64,000 nt of DNA from Klebsormidium nitens (taxonomy: Eukaryota > Streptophyta > Klebsormidiophyceae > Klebsormidiales > Klebsormidiaceae), in the NCBI GenBank assembly GCA_000708835.1, contig DF237359.1, positions 19,202 to 83,201 on the forward strand. The letters are read 5' to 3'. The position numbers were made by a program, and so were the translations under genes. The notes beneath the pieces are model-generated. The model was given only the letters and a program-made list of their open reading frames with translations, was not told where the DNA came from and did not search any database. Positions 23,827 to 37,300 of this stretch are shown one piece after another. Every line of letters begins with the position of its first letter. Position 1 is the first letter of the stretch.

Positions 23827-26800
23827 TGTGCCGACCAGATCAGAAGCGAAGTCGCAGAAACAAGGGTGGCGGTGGTGCGCTGAATGTCTGATCCACCAAG
23901 CCCCGCGCATGCGCTCGCAACTTCTGGCTGTGCAATGCTAAAAAGGAGACGGCAGCTGCTCTTTTGATTTGTGGATCGAGCTGGATAAGATTCCTCGCTT
24001 TGTATCTCGAGACTCAGGAGTCAGGAGTTGTGGAGGTCGCACTCCGATCAGTGAGTGGTGTTTTGCACTAGGCAATGAAATGAGACTTGTGCTGAGCAGA
24101 CCGCCAGCTGGCAGTCTCTAGATAAGCCTTCGCAAATTCCAGCAGGCTGTCGTAAACAAAATCATCACGAACTGTCATGACTCATGACTGAAGCTCTGTG
24201 CAAACTGTCGCTCAGCTACGGTAGCTCTTAAAGCTAAGCACACTACACAAGTACCTACCTGTACAAGTCGATCTTGTCGCGCTCACAAATTATATCCGTA
24301 CGGTACCCTGAGTGCAAACCGGTGCGGCGAAGCGTACAAATTTTCAATCATTGGCCAAGGGACGTTCCCCCGACCGCTGTCGACACTTGACACTACTGAC
24401 CGGTACATACCGTAATGTGTACTTTGAACTTTTGCCGGCGCAGAGATCGAAGTCGTGTACAGGGAAAGTGAGCACATCCGATCCTTGAATGAGCTCATCT
24501 TGTACGCGGCCGCGCGGCCGCGAATCCTAGGTATGCCCGGCCCTGGATCGAAGAGCTGTAGCCTGGTACAGGCAACCAGCAGTTCAAGAATCGGACTGGG
24601 CCTGCCGCCAAAGCCTGACAGCCTACAGATTTGACGCTGACTTCGAGTTGCCAGGCCCGGCCCAGAGCTTGAAAGACACCGGGGTCCGGACTCGAGTCCG
24701 GAAGCCTGACACCAGAAGCTGATCAGGCTGCATGCAGTGTGCACTGTGCACTGTGCAGGCTCAATCTGAAATCTCGTCATCTTTTGGCAACCTGCCCCCC
24801 TGAAAAGTTGGGCGCACCAAAGTCATTCACCCCCGGGCCCCGTCCAAGGAACCGCCTACTTGTGGATTGAGTTGAGTTGGCACGTGACCTCATATGCCTA
24901 CGGCACAGCTATTTCTGCAAATGTCGTTACCTGCATATGCATTCTGTGCCAGCAGGTACTATGTATTTGGTGCGGCCTTTTGCCGACCCGTTCAACCTCC
25001 ATTTGATTTCAAGGATAGTTATGCGAGTCAAAGGCACATGAAGCCATATTGCACATTGCAGAGGCCAGGCCTCCTGAAGCCTCTCCACATACCAATGCCG
25101 CACGGTGATCCCGTAAGATGAATGGTGTCATCCGCCATTTAAATTGTGCGTAGCACAGTGTGCCATATTGTACCGTATAATAAAGCGTCCGAAATTCGAT
25201 CACAGTACTACGACACGCAGCAGAGGCCCTGGCTTTGGCTTCTGGCCGGTAACATGCGCACCAGATCCCTTCTTTGGCGCCTGCCAGCTAATGGTCCAGC
25301 TCCGCGATGTTCAAGGACTCCACTTTCTGTTGATAAAAGGCTCACTTCTAGGGGCAGCTTTGCATCCCCGAATTTTCACCAACTCCAGGACTTCCGGATG
25401 TGCTCAGCTCCCCAGGGTTTTTTGGCGGCATGCCGCGGCAGGTTCTCGTCTGCCAGATCTAGTTCGCCGGATTCACCACCGACTTTGCGGCTTTTCTGTG
25501 TACAAGTCTGAGGTGAGTCAGAACCATCTCAATGGCTGACTCGCCGGACCGACTCGCCCAGCGAGCGGCAAGTTTCGACAAGGTATGCCAAAGCCTTTCT
25601 GTCAGAGAGGCCAATATCTACTTGTCACTTAACGTTTCAAGGCTATATATTTAAGTTATAAGCCTCGTCGAGCTGTTGCTATTCTGAAGTTTTCAAGGGT
25701 CCGGCAATTAACCTTGTTGATGAGACTCTTGGTCCGCTAGCTGGAAAGCGACTAGTCCGGAGCAGTCCATTTATCATGCACGACGTGTGAGTACGCCTTA
25801 CGGATAGGATCAATCAGCCTCAGAGTCATTTTCTCAGCTTGCGCATCATCATTACATCACCAGATTCACTGTCTAGTGTTCTGGGCATTCGCAATTGAGT
25901 CTCCCAAAACCTAAGCTTGAAGTTTGTATTTAAGATTACGTGCGTCAGCTTCACTGGAGGACAGGCTAAGCCCTTCTTTGTTCGAACATGAAGGCCCGAA
26001 CGATGGAACGATACTGAGCTCGGAGGCGGCCGGGCCTCCGATGACATGAAGAAGAACCAAATGGTCAAAATTCATTCTGTCAGGGTGGCAGACGTCACGC
26101 ACGTAAGTTCTGGTCCGCGTGTATCTATACCATATTGTGCCTTCTTCACTTATCGCAGCAAGGGTTGGAGCGGCCGCATGCAAAAAGGACAACCGCCGAG
26201 CGCAGACGATCACTGTACCACATGTTTCCCGGCGGGCGCCTCTCAGGACTTATGCTGAGTCGGGCTTCTGAAGCTGCTCTCACCAAGCGGCTTCATTCTA
26301 CATGTCATTTGGGTCTTCGCACCTTTCCGCTTTCAGCCTAAGTTCCGGTCAGTTTCGCCTGCATGAGCTCCGTTCCGCCAGCTTATAACAGCTGCCAGCA
26401 AAGCCAGCAACACCACAAACAAGTCTGACCTTATTGTTGATGCGAGTCGACTCGGAACGTACCCCCAACCTTTTTAGAAGACTGCTCGTTTCCATCAATT
26501 GCCCTTCCTTACTAGTCTTGACTTCCATGTTCTCGGGTCCAATCTCGTTCAGGATCTGCCGTTCAATCCGCTCGTCCGTTTGTTTTTATTCCGCCGAGCC
26601 ATCCGACTCTAACAAAAGGTCAAAACTTCTGCCCCAACACTGAGATCAGGCACTTTGTCCCACCCTCTTAACTAGCTCCGCCTCTTCAAACTTGCCAGGA
26701 GCCGTTTTCACTATCTTTAGATTTTCCGTCTGCCACTGCTTGTTTTTGGTCCTGGCGCGGAGGCCCAACCCAACGCGCAAACCGTGGGTGGCAGCTTCCA

Positions 26801-28152
26801 CGCCGTGCTCCTTCTCTGGCGGCTGAGTCAACTACAGAGGGAGCTCACCGCCTAAAACGGGCCTGACAAACTTTCGGCTCCAAAGTTTCCAGGGCCCTCG
26901 ACGGGCTCCGTGCGCGACCCGCCGCCGAGGCTTTGAAGTCGCGACAAAGCATTGAGGGCAGACTTAATGCGCGATGCAATTGAAAGACGTCTAATTCCTG
27001 ACTTCCGACAGTTTCTGCCCCTTGTTGGAAATCCGCAGTGCAATATATTAGAAGCCCTGAAAATTTTCAAACGTGCGTTTTCATCTTTTATGAGAATCGA
27101 GTAATCACGGGTTCAACCATCGTTTGACATTCAGATAAGCAAAAAGTACGTGCGTGCTCGCCCACTGGCAGACCGTACATGGCATGCAGAACTTCGGGAA
27201 CACAGCAGGCCGCTTGCCAGTACGTTGGTCACATTTGGCGGCCGCGTACAGCCAGCAGCACTGCATGCAACAGCCTGTAGTCGCGCTGACCGTACGGGCG
27301 CGTGCATTTGCACATATACATTTCTTTTACTTGACCTTGATATCTACATGAGTACAATTGACGCGTATTTGCTAGTTGGCCGGGCAATTCAACTTCGGAA
27401 AATTGAAAGAGACTGTCAATGCATGATTAAACAACGAGCTTGGCCTGGTGCAGTGACACGTACTCAACGTCTGCATGCATTCAATGGCAATATACTATCT
27501 AATCAGTAATGAATTAAAGCAACGACCAGTAATTGCGGAGTCCAGATTCCGAATGACCGCGCGGACTATCTTGGTGATCCGGGTGGCACTGAGCTAGTTC
27601 CGGTGAAGTAGGCCCGGCCCGCTTCAATAGATTGAGGCGGTAATCCATCAGACTGGAAAACTCTGGCCGGTTGATATGAAGATCAAGGACTGCCTTCTCG
27701 ACGTTCGACTGGCGATCGGGGATCAAAAGATTCGCCGTCATGGTCACCGGGTATCAGCTGCAAGTGGGCCGCGCAGCACAAGCCATGGGCGGCCATCACA
27801 ACCGGACTGGACCCCTGCGGCCATGTGGGCGGCACCATACAAGGATGGTCTACATACAAACGTGGCCTGGCCGCCGATGCTCTCAAAACGGGGAGAAGGG
27901 TCATTGAATAGAGCTCGCAAAGCGGATCTCGGATGAACATCAGAATCTAAGCATCAATGCCCGGTTTTGAACCTAGTCCACCGTGACAATGGATATACCT
28001 TAATGGTCAACCAAACAGCTTCAACTCAAGCTTGCACCTTGACGTCTGCAAAGCGGCTCCCCTCGAAGCAAAAATCTTAAAACTGAAACCGGAACCTGGA
28101 ATCAAGTATAACTGCAAACTGATTACGTCACAACTTGTATTCCTGTCACAAA
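23827..28152. other. Intergenic stretch between amidase copy A and the PDI-like gene
   Basis: This 4.3 kb interval begins with the copy A promoter. Upstream of its ATG is a GCGCACCACC word that also precedes the ATG of copy B. No convincing exon was found. Minor sequence features are a perfect GC-rich palindrome (GCGGCCGCGCGGCCGC, near 24508) and short TGTGCACTG repeats near 24740. Open frames at 24283-24780 (-) and 25144-25539 (+) have no recognisable domain and are treated as chance. Confidence 0.4.
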
Positions 28153-31100
28153 TCATTCTTCGACGACAACCTCTTGGTTGAGCTCAGCTGCCGTCTTGAC
28201 AGCATACTCCTCGAGGGCTTCGATCGAGCGCGCACCTGCAAGAACAAGATTGAAATGAGCCCAGCTGCTTGAAAGAATCGTCCATTCACAATCCTTGTAT
28301 GTTTTTTGTAACCTCGAAAACGTTAAATGTATGTTTAACAACTCAAAAGGGGAATCCGAATGAGTCGTGTGGTTCCTGGTCCACGTGGCTCCAGGTTTTG
28401 GACATGGAAGGCAGTGTCTGCGCTTCTTTTGGCGTTGTTCTGCTTGCTTTCGGGCTAGAATCGATCTCTGACTTACGAACAGGAATAGCATAAGTTGTTC
28501 AAGCTCCACGGATTGCTAGCTGCCGAAGCACTTCCTGATAAATTGTTAGGAGATACAAAACGTTGTGCGACCAGCTTTTACATACCCCAGGCGCTTCAGA
28601 GCTGCGCCCTTCTCTTCGAATCTGTCTTTGCGGAAGACCAATCAAGAATATTGAGACTCAGCAAGTGCTCGCGTAGGGTTGCTTGTCAAGTCAAAAGGCC
28701 TCATTCGAGTCCATTTCAACGGTTTGAAAGTAGCAGGAAGACTGCATCGCTCGTTCCCCGTCTTTTTTCAAAGTTACACAAACAACCACTTTGAAGATGC
28801 TTTTTGGCTCGCCTACAAGAGATGAAGACTTGACGGCGGGTCTGAGGTGAAAGGCCTGCGCCCTATTGACAGACCTTTCTTTGCTGTCACTCAAATCTGC
28901 TCCCTGGAAGCACGGAAGGGTGCAAAAGTACCACGAAATCAAACAGAAGGCAGCTCATGTATCAGAGAAACGTAGACAAACGTAGAACAGCAAGCGTAGG
29001 ACGCTCAAAGAACCCCGTGTATGTTTGCCGGTTGTATGAAAGACCAGCGTCAAGCCCTCAATGACGGCCTTACTTGCTTTATATCGAAGGAGCCAAAACT
29101 TCAAATGCAGGATACCGCTCCCAGTAGATGCGACCATTCATCAGATCGGCGCAGGTTGTGATAACCAAAAGCGACTTGGGAAAGAACCGGCCTTGGTAAT
29201 ACGTAACTCGTCCGTTGACCCGCCCTTCGTCAATAGAACCAACAAGACCTCCTTAAGAACGCAGGATTATACGAGAATCGAACACGAGTCATCACCAAGA
29301 GAAACAGAGAACCGATCGTAAGAACACGTTAAAGGAGGGGCGAAAGAAAATCTTCAAAAGCAAACACAACTTTTAACTCAAAACGGAAGAAAGAACGCAC
29401 AGCACACCGGAAAGCAGTAACAAAAAGCGTGAGAGCACGAACCTTGGTACGTCTTGTATGCGTCCCCGTTGTAGTAGACAACCAACGTGGGGTAGCCCTT
29501 GATATCGGCCTTCTTGCACACCGCCTGGTTCGCGGTGCAGTCTACGGAGGCAATCGCCACGTTCTCGTGGTCGACCAGCTTCTCCGCCAGCTCCTCCCAC
29601 GTGGGGGCCAGCTTCTTACTGCAAAAAGCGGAATTTTGGATTTGTTTCGGCCTTTTAGTAACCAGCGTTTTCCAATTCTGGGTTACAGATGTTTCTGTTC
29701 ACAATCGACGGAGGCGATCGCCACGTTCCTATGGTCGACCAGCTTCTCTGCTAGCTCCTCCCACGTGGGGGCCGGCTTCTTACTGCACAATGACGAATTT
29801 TCGAAGTTCCTTTGGGCTCTGGAGGTTAGAGAACTTTGGTTACTTGCAAGGTCACAGCTGTTTCTGTGTGCAATCGACAGAGGCAACTGCCACATGCTAT
29901 TACTTGACCGATGTTTTTGCTGGCTCTTCCCACGTGGGGGCCAGCTTCTTACTGCAATGGACGGTACTTTGGTGTTACCCCAAACTTTTCGGAACGGGGT
30001 TAAAGCTGTTACAAATGCAGTCGACAAGGGGAGCGCCACGGTCCTGTTGTCGACCCATTTCTCTGCTAGTTCTTTCTACGTGGAGGCGGCTTCTAAACGT
30101 AAAGGACAGGGTTTGAGCAAGACTCTGGGCGTAAAAGAAGAATTGTCGTTCAAGAACTTGGGGTCAGAAGTGTTCCTGTGAGGAAAGCTAGTGAACACCA
30201 CGATTACCGGGTCGACCAGCTTGTCCCTGGTTATTCCCACGTGGGGGCCAACTCGTTGATACAGAAAGACAGGTTTCTTGGGCGTATCGGGCGTCGCAAG
30301 ACCTTATTGTACGGAGTCGGGTCACAGCTATGTCTGTGCGCAATTGACAGAAGTAATCGACACACTCTCAGTGGCCAACCGACTTTTCGCTACTTCTTCA
30401 AGTACAGGGGCCAGCTTGTTGCTGCAAAGAAGCAGCTTTCAGGGGTTCTTCCAGGCTCGAAAATATTTGTCTGAGGGAGCCGGGCCTACAATAATGTGTG
30501 TTCATGATAAAATGAGACATTCACTGGGACGTTAATCATGCATAACCAGCTCGCTAGTTCGCCCCACATAGGGGCCACTTACGTACTACAAAAGCATCGA
30601 CTATAACGCTTTTAATCTCAAAAGGCACTCGGGACAAACGGATGGTTTTACCAATTGATTGGAGCTTGGGGTTCTGAGCTGCTACGGGGTTCCTTTACAC
30701 TTAAACCATCCCTTAAACTAAGTGAACTGGGGGCACGATCTACGGGATGTGAGAAGATCAAACCGTTCGCTTTCAAGCTACAGAGGCAGCCTCTGCCCTT
30801 TCTGAATGCTTTGTCAATCCACGACGGCTTGCCTGTGGCTGCTAAATCAGGGTTTCCGGTCGAAACTCTTCCCCTCAGCCACATCAAATAGCCTTCCCAG
30901 TGACCACGTCCAGAACAGGTTGAAAACACAAAGACCAAATCCTCCTCAAGATACATTCTCCCCCAAAATAGGTACGAGAGAGCATGACCGAAAATAATGA
31001 ACTGCCCCACAATGCTTGACAAATCTCTTCATAGTCGACGGCTAGGCGCAAAGTGAGAACGTGCTCAAGCAGAACTCTATCAGGCAGGCCATTAAAATTA

Positions 31101-32322
31101 ACTGCCACCGCATCCACATCCATAAGTGTCTGAAACTGTACTCTAGACCAAGCTAGATCACTCACCAATGGCCGCACCACGGCGCGTAGAACTCGATGAA
31201 CCAAGCCCTCCCATCCGTGACCTGCGGACCAAAAGAAACTTGTGTCAGCTCAACTCCAAAAACCCTTGGGAAACCAAAAGCGTGCCAAACGGCTCTTGCA
31301 AACGGCTTCATCCAAAAGGCTCGCTTGCGTTGTGCCACTGTGCAAAGGGTGAACACGGAGCATTATTCACTCAGACAAAAGGCCCAGAAAAGATCTGAGG
31401 AGTGGTTGTCAGATGTGGGTAAGAAAATGGCCAAAGAAGGGTTTCAGCCGCAAGAGAGGTGGTGCAGAAGCGGGACTGCAAGCGCGGCTTTCCTTTGGCT
31501 CTGAAGCTATACTATTGACGCGTATGACTTTGACATACTGCGATGAGCGCCTACAATTAAAAAGTGGATGATAATCATGGACACTGAATCCTTTTGATAT
31601 GCCAGGTGCCAAGCGACATGCTCAAGAAACAGGCAATCCCTTCGATTGCCACATCAAGAGAGACATGAGACTTCCTCATCAATACAGGGTCAAGTACCGT
31701 CCTCACACTGTCCCAACAAGAGGTGGTCTGACAGGTTACCCACAGTAAAATGACTCCCCGTCTTTGTCAAATACCACTTAGTTTGGTTTTGTCACCTGGA
31801 CTGCATACGTAGCAATATTTGATCTGCCACGTCACAGACTGCAATTGAGTGGCCTGCTGTCAAATGCTGCTTGGTTGGAAGCAACAACGTTGCATAATCC
31901 ATTGTTATTGGAGAGATGTAAGGGACAAAAAATAACAAACAACCAAGCTGAAGCTCTTGTTCAGATCTCATCTGGATAGATAGATAGATAGATAAGTAGA
32001 TAACAGGTTCTGCAGAGACAATTGCTCTAACATGTATGTGTAATGTGAAAATTCATTTTAACACTGAAACTCCATTTTACTACCCAGAATCCACTCCTCA
32101 TCATACACAATTGCGATCCGCCAGACCAACAAAGAACCTCCTCGTTCTGAGAATTTATGGGTTCCAGGCAAAGCATTTTAAGAGCTCAATCTCGCATCAT
32201 TGAGAACCAACCTTGGTGTCAAAGTCGGCGTCAGTCAACTTGAGAAGCGCCTCCCCCTGAGCAACCGCCGCAAGCGAGAGAAGCGCCAGAAGCAGAACGG
32301 CTGCAACCTTTGCGGGAGCCAT
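28153..32322 (-). CDS. Single-domain protein disulfide isomerase (PDIL5-1-like)
   Basis: Four exons, 32322-32212, 31221-31166, 29618-29443 and 28235-28153, join in phase to 141 residues. The protein starts with a signal peptide (MAPAKVAAVLLLALLSLAAV..). LTDADFD follows, then one thioredoxin fold with the active site FYAPWCGHC. The Cys-Gly-His-Cys site is split by intron 2 in its last Cys codon. Downstream are KKLAPTWEEL, the core SVDC, and the cis-Pro segment GYPTLVVYYNG. The length matches the plant PDIL5-1 class (about 146 residues). The C-terminus is VVVEE, so no KDEL-type retention signal is present. Expected role: thiol-disulfide exchange on proteins in the secretory pathway. Intron 2 (about 1.5 kb) holds a ladder of exon 3 acceptor copies. 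Exon 1 is preceded by very GC-rich DNA. Confidence 0.92.
29619..30605 (-). repeat. Ladder of about six decaying copies of the exon 3 acceptor region, PDI-like gene
   Basis: The plus-strand word CCCACGTGGGGGCC with following GCTTCTTACTGCA marks the exon 3 start (GTGGGGGCC at 29601). It recurs at about 29765, 29934, 30080, 30241, 30402 and 30568, a period of about 146-169 bases. Each unit holds roughly 90 bases of exon 3 (up to the SVDC codons), the acceptor, and about 70 bases of intron. The first two or three copies next to the exon are clear. The outermost keep only short words such as AGGGGCCA. All lie inside intron 2. Confidence 0.88.
31976..32002. repeat. GATA tetranucleotide microsatellite
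   Basis: About six GATA units with one substitution lie in intron 1 of the PDI-like gene. No function is suggested. Confidence 0.9.
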
Positions 32323-32680
32323 GCTTTTAGTGCAAGGAGAAACTTCTGCAGGGGCAATTGCCTGGACTTGGAAAGGTCGTCCGCCTCTTCCTTCCTTGTG
32401 CAGAAGACGATCTGCAAATTCTGGAACTTCGAAGAAAGGCTCTGCTACTGCTAGCAGCCACTAGCAGCTTCCTGCCGAGGCGGCGAATTTGCGACCGATG
32501 TTCAACTTTGACAGTCGCCGCACAAGAACAGAAAACCACTCGCGGCCGCGATCACATTTCCAGCGGCCGCGGCGGCTGCCTGGAGGGCGGGCGGCGCCGT
32601 CGCGCCCCGACGGTATGCAGCGCGCGCGGGGACGTACTCTAGTACAGTTACTACCTTTACTACGGTAGCTCCTCATGCAT
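32323..32680 (-). promoter_or_regulatory. GC-rich 5' region of the PDI-like gene
   Basis: The 360 bases upstream of the PDI start codon include a CpG-dense block at about 32540-32640 with two GCGGCCGC-type words and GCGCGCGCGGG. No TATA box is evident at a usual distance. This looks like a CpG-rich, TATA-less promoter; no experimental sign is available here. Confidence 0.4.
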
Positions 32681-33001
32681 GCTTTTGATCTCCTCCCATC
32701 TCCTCTACAAAGTTATGCAGTGCTGTATCCTAGTGTATCCTAGTCCTACTCACAATGTGAATCTTGGGGAGGCGCCAGGTTTGCCAGTGCTTTTTCAAGT
32801 CTTTGCGGGCCGCTAACTTCAGGAGCACAATGGCATAATGGCACGTTCTTTTTCTCCTTGTACCGAAGCGTGCCTTTCAGATGCAGGTGTACTTTCAATG
32901 TGCGCCAAGTGCCTCTGACGCCCCAAGAGAAAGCAGACTCGGATGCTCGATTCGCCTGCCTCGTCCTCCTTCGATCCTGAAGACCCGGCTGCCTGACAGG
33001 C

Positions 33002-34025
33002 ATGCATTCAGTGGACATTGTTGATCGCTTGCTGGCACTAAAGGACTTTACGCTTGTGTTCCGCATGGCAACACAATGCGGCGAGACTGGAGGGGTCCAC
33101 CGTGGTGTCGGGGCAGCCACGTTCGTGCTAGCTGAATATGGGTTTCTCACTGTGGCTGCAGATGAGCTCAAGGTCGCGGCAGGGGCCCCGTGGGGGTCCC
33201 CATGGATACTGCTTCCCATCCTGATCGCGTCATCCGGTGCAAGCACTAAAGCACGGACGGAGGTAGCAGTGAAGCTGAATCGTGCTTGTGTTACTCTTGA
33301 TGCCCTTCCCTCAGTGGCCCGAGATACCAGACTCGTTCGCTACATGCTAAGGGAGGGACCGGATAATCCCAACAACCCAACAAGGACCTATATGAGGCAG
33401 CAGACAGCCTGGGGTTTCGGAGGGGCTTGCAGTCCGCGAGCTGATAGTACAGCTGCTATTGGGCCTGACGTCCTTCTCTGAAAAGTTTGGAACGCAGCTC
33501 TCGGCCAAGACTCCAAGTTCATGTGCCGGATCATTTCATGTGCACCAATGATTGAGTCCTTTAAGGAAACAGAGGTCTTTGAGAGCCCCTTCTCCTGGTT
33601 ACGAACTTGGCATCCAGGGTGCAACCATCAGATGTCTGGCCAAACATGGTCGAGCTCATTGCCAAGGTTGTACTGGAATCTAAGAATAAGGCGCACATTG
33701 TCCTCATATGCAGCAGGGTAGGTTTCGAGTTAACGAAGTCTTGGGTATCGAAGGCACACAGTTGCCCGAGTCTGCCCTCTTTCAATCGGCCGTGCTCGCT
33801 TTTGCAGTCTGTGAAGCTGAGTCTCTCGCCGAGGCCCTGTTTGCACGGCAGTTTGGATTTGAGGTATCATACTTTTACTGGGTAAATGATGATGATATCC
33901 GCAACAGCCTTCACCAGCTGCACAATGCTCCGGTTGAGGGCACCCGACTTACCATCCATAATGCATGCCGCATCGTCGCCCCTCAATCTGATCCTTGGGA
34001 TTCAATTGTAAACGTACAGGGATGA
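33002..34025 (+). pseudogene. Broken open frames of unknown origin
   Basis: I do not recognise this sequence. Three plus-strand frames follow one another with coding-like composition: 33002-33481 (160 codons), a middle part readable at about 33610-33720 in another frame, and 33708-34025 in the third (segments such as GIEGTQLPESALF, LFARQFGFEVSYFYW, TRLTIHNACRIV). No splice sites join them well, so frameshifts in a decayed gene or transposon are likelier than introns. An overlapping minus-strand frame (32746-33246) is also open but looks less protein-like. An intact gene with unusual splicing remains possible. Confidence 0.35.
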
Positions 34026-34349
34026 CGACTACAAAGTCAAATCACTTGCGCCAGTTTCCTTAATTTTGAATGGTTCGACAGGTTCCGCGGCAGCGGCCTT
34101 CTGAAACACGTGTGCTCCACGTCTGTCCAGACTAGACTAGCTTCTACATAAGATACGCTCTGACCACTGGCTCATTACCGTCACCACGTTCGCCCAATCT
34201 ACGACTACACACGACTCCCTTGATCGACATGGTGGCTGCTGATCTCGCGCGTGAGTGCACAACAAACGTATGGAGTGCCCCGCCTAGCTACACCAACCTT
34301 GCATGGATTTGTGCTTGTGGGTCTTCATTGACGTCATTGCAAGCAACCT

Positions 34350-37300
34350 CTACTGCATTGGCATCCCGTATCCAGCTTGCTGAGGGACAGGGAGGACACC
34401 GTAAGCGCCACCGCCTCCACCGCCTCCACCGCGTCCACGCCCGCCATATCCACCTCTGCCTCGACCTGGAAGAAAGAGTCGTGAGCCATAGCAACGAGGT
34501 ACGGCGGATACCTATTGTGGTCAGCAATTTGAACGAGAGTAGTCCGCTTGGGCACGACAGTTCAAGGCCTTCTGTTTAGAACCACTGGGTGGGTTTTGAC
34601 ACAAGAGGGAGGATACAAAGCTTGCAGTCGCTGGAAAGAGCCCTTGGCGTTATCAGCCGTCACGTCCGAAGACGATCCTCAGCCCAACGGCACACGTGGC
34701 GAGAAGAAAAAGTCCGCCATCACGTCGTCAGACGATCCTAGGCTGACCCATCGCAAAACACTTGATATGGAAGCGACGCTCAACATGCGGATCCACGGTC
34801 TTTGCTTCTGGTTGGGCTTGCATATACTCGCCAATACCGCCGAGATTTCTCTAACAGCTAAGCGGAAGGAGACTCGATGGAAGGAAACGTTACTGATCCA
34901 GTGAAAGACTCCAATCAGCAACCAAATAGCCGTTTCAAAATCCCTGTCCCAGTGACAGGCCCTCCGCTTAGGCGATCTCTGAAAGAAGGATTAGCAGAAG
35001 CCATCCTTTTACCTCTCCTGAGAGCACCCTCGGCGCCTTGGTCAAAGCCCGCCCCGCGGCCTCTGCCTCTACCTCTGCCAAAACCTGTGAGCATCAAAAG
35101 TCTTATTGCGGCGAAAAACGGTTCCAAAAGCGATAGGGTTCTAGTTTTGTCGAAGGGCAGATCAAAGCAGCACTGAACCCCACTTCCTGCAACTGAAGTA
35201 AGCAGTAGCTTCTTTTTTACGATACCGCTCTTGTTGTGCAGCCTTCTAGTAGACGCAAACACGGCGGCGGGCCACAGAACTGTGTCCTTTCTATTTGGAG
35301 GAACAATAGTCGTCCGGCAGGCACTGAAGTCTTCAACAACAGAATCTGCAAGCATGCCTCATGTGGACTCCTTCCACGGGAAGCTTCAACAAACCGATGA
35401 GAGGAGCGACGGATAACTGAGGACAGCTTACTTTCAACCAGACAATGATTACCGAGCAGAGCGTAGAGTTCCACGATTTTCCTAGTCACTCGTCCGCCCA
35501 TCTTTGACGCAGGAAAAGTCAGCATGGCAACGATCCAAAGCTATGCACGTCCCTTGAAGGTGATAACATGGAAGGTAAGAGTGCGAATGCGAAAAACACG
35601 AGCTTCCAAGTTAGCAAGGACCACATGAAAGGTTCCATATTATTTTAGCAGCACTGTACTAACACGACAGCAAGACGTGCGAAATGCATTTCAGAAACCA
35701 CGTCTTCCAGAACGAACCACAGATCAGCAATGACTGGCTCTGAAAATCCAAGGAACGCATGCGAACTCCTTACCCCTGCCCCTCCCGCGGTAGCCTCCTT
35801 CTTGGTTATACATGCCCTCGCCTCCATACCCTCCCTGCGGCATCATGTAAACCCCCCCTCCGTTCTGTGGGTCCATGTACTGAGGCTGACCCCCGTAGCC
35901 GTCGAAACCCCGTCCGCGGCCGCCCCCCCGGCCGCGACCCCGTCCCCGACCGCGCCCCCGGCCACGCCCGCGCGTTGCGCCCTCCTCGCCGTCTTGGACG
36001 TAACCCTCGGCCTGGTTTTCGCCGCCACCATTACCTGCAGAGCGGTGGACGAGATGTTGAACCAGTTTGTGAAGGGGAGATGGCAGTCTTGCAAATACCT
36101 GGTATTTGCCGCCGCCATATTCTGCAGAGCGGTGGACGGAATGTTGAAACAGTTCGTAAAAGGGGGACCGCAGTCTTGCACGTGACTCTCGGCTTGGTTT
36201 TCGCCGCCGCCGTTGCCTGCAGAGCGGAGGACAAGATGTTGAAAGGAGGGAATAATACTGGACCTGAGTCTCGTTGCCGGCGTAGCGACAAGTGGTCGAG
36301 GAAACGACTCCCCTTCAAACGGAGAGGAAGTTTGGAAACAACCAAATGGAGGGGACGGCTTTGACCGAAGTTGGGATCTCGGCACAACCTTCGCCGCCGC
36401 TGCCAGCGCCGGGATCAGTAAAAACATCAACCACACGCGTAAAGAATGAATCAAACCAAGAAGGAACGAGCTAAAAGCAGATTGCCAAAGAAAACAAATG
36501 GTTAGAGAAAGACCGTGTCTCCGGCAGCATATTGCCAAGGCAACGGGTAATTTGTTGAATGTTGTCTAAGGAGGAAGAAGGCGCAGTAGTGAGAGCAAAC
36601 AACATATCTAGTATATAGGGAACTTCGAAGAGAAAAAGTACACGAAGAAAGCAAAATTTGGAGAAAGCCGGAGGCCCTCAGCCTGAACTTCGCCTTTGCA
36701 GAGAAGTCAAAAGAAGCGCAGAAAGATGCGAAGACTTGAGGTACACGAAACGGTATGATAGTGATTTGAGTCACCTTCAAACAAAGCAAAGAACTTCACA
36801 AGCTAACGGACGCCGTCAAACTCGCTGCAAAACAGTGCTCAAAATCATTAGTGATGCCTTCCTTTCGAAAATCACGTCAGTTCGTCGCAGATACAGAACC
36901 GTCTAGTCAGTTCGTCCCAGAAACGGAAGATTTATTCAAAGAACGGTCGCTGACGTGAGGAGCTTGGAACTTTTATCCACTGGAAAAAAGGCGGTCCTAA
37001 AAGCGGAAGCAGCTCACCTCCCCTGCCTCCCCGGCCCCTTCCGCGCCCACGTCCTCTGCCACGTGGCTTGCCCTCGTCGTCTGAAAGAAACGACGTCAAC
37101 TCGTTAGCAGGAGCGTCAGAAAATGGCAGAGGGAGCACCTTCAGGTCTTCCAGATTCAGCACGTGAAGCGATAAAGGCCACTGACTGACGACGGTCAATC
37201 TCAAGGCAAGACGTATGGATCTAGAGGTACGGAAGTGCGTCTACTGCATAATATAGATGGCAACCGAAACGCTTCACAGGGCTCGGCAAGCAATATCGAG

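Noticed and set aside
32746-33246. 166-codon minus-strand frame upstream of the PDI-like gene
   Set aside because: It has a Ser/Pro/Arg-rich composition typical of antisense frames and no domain; the opposite strand looks more protein-like.
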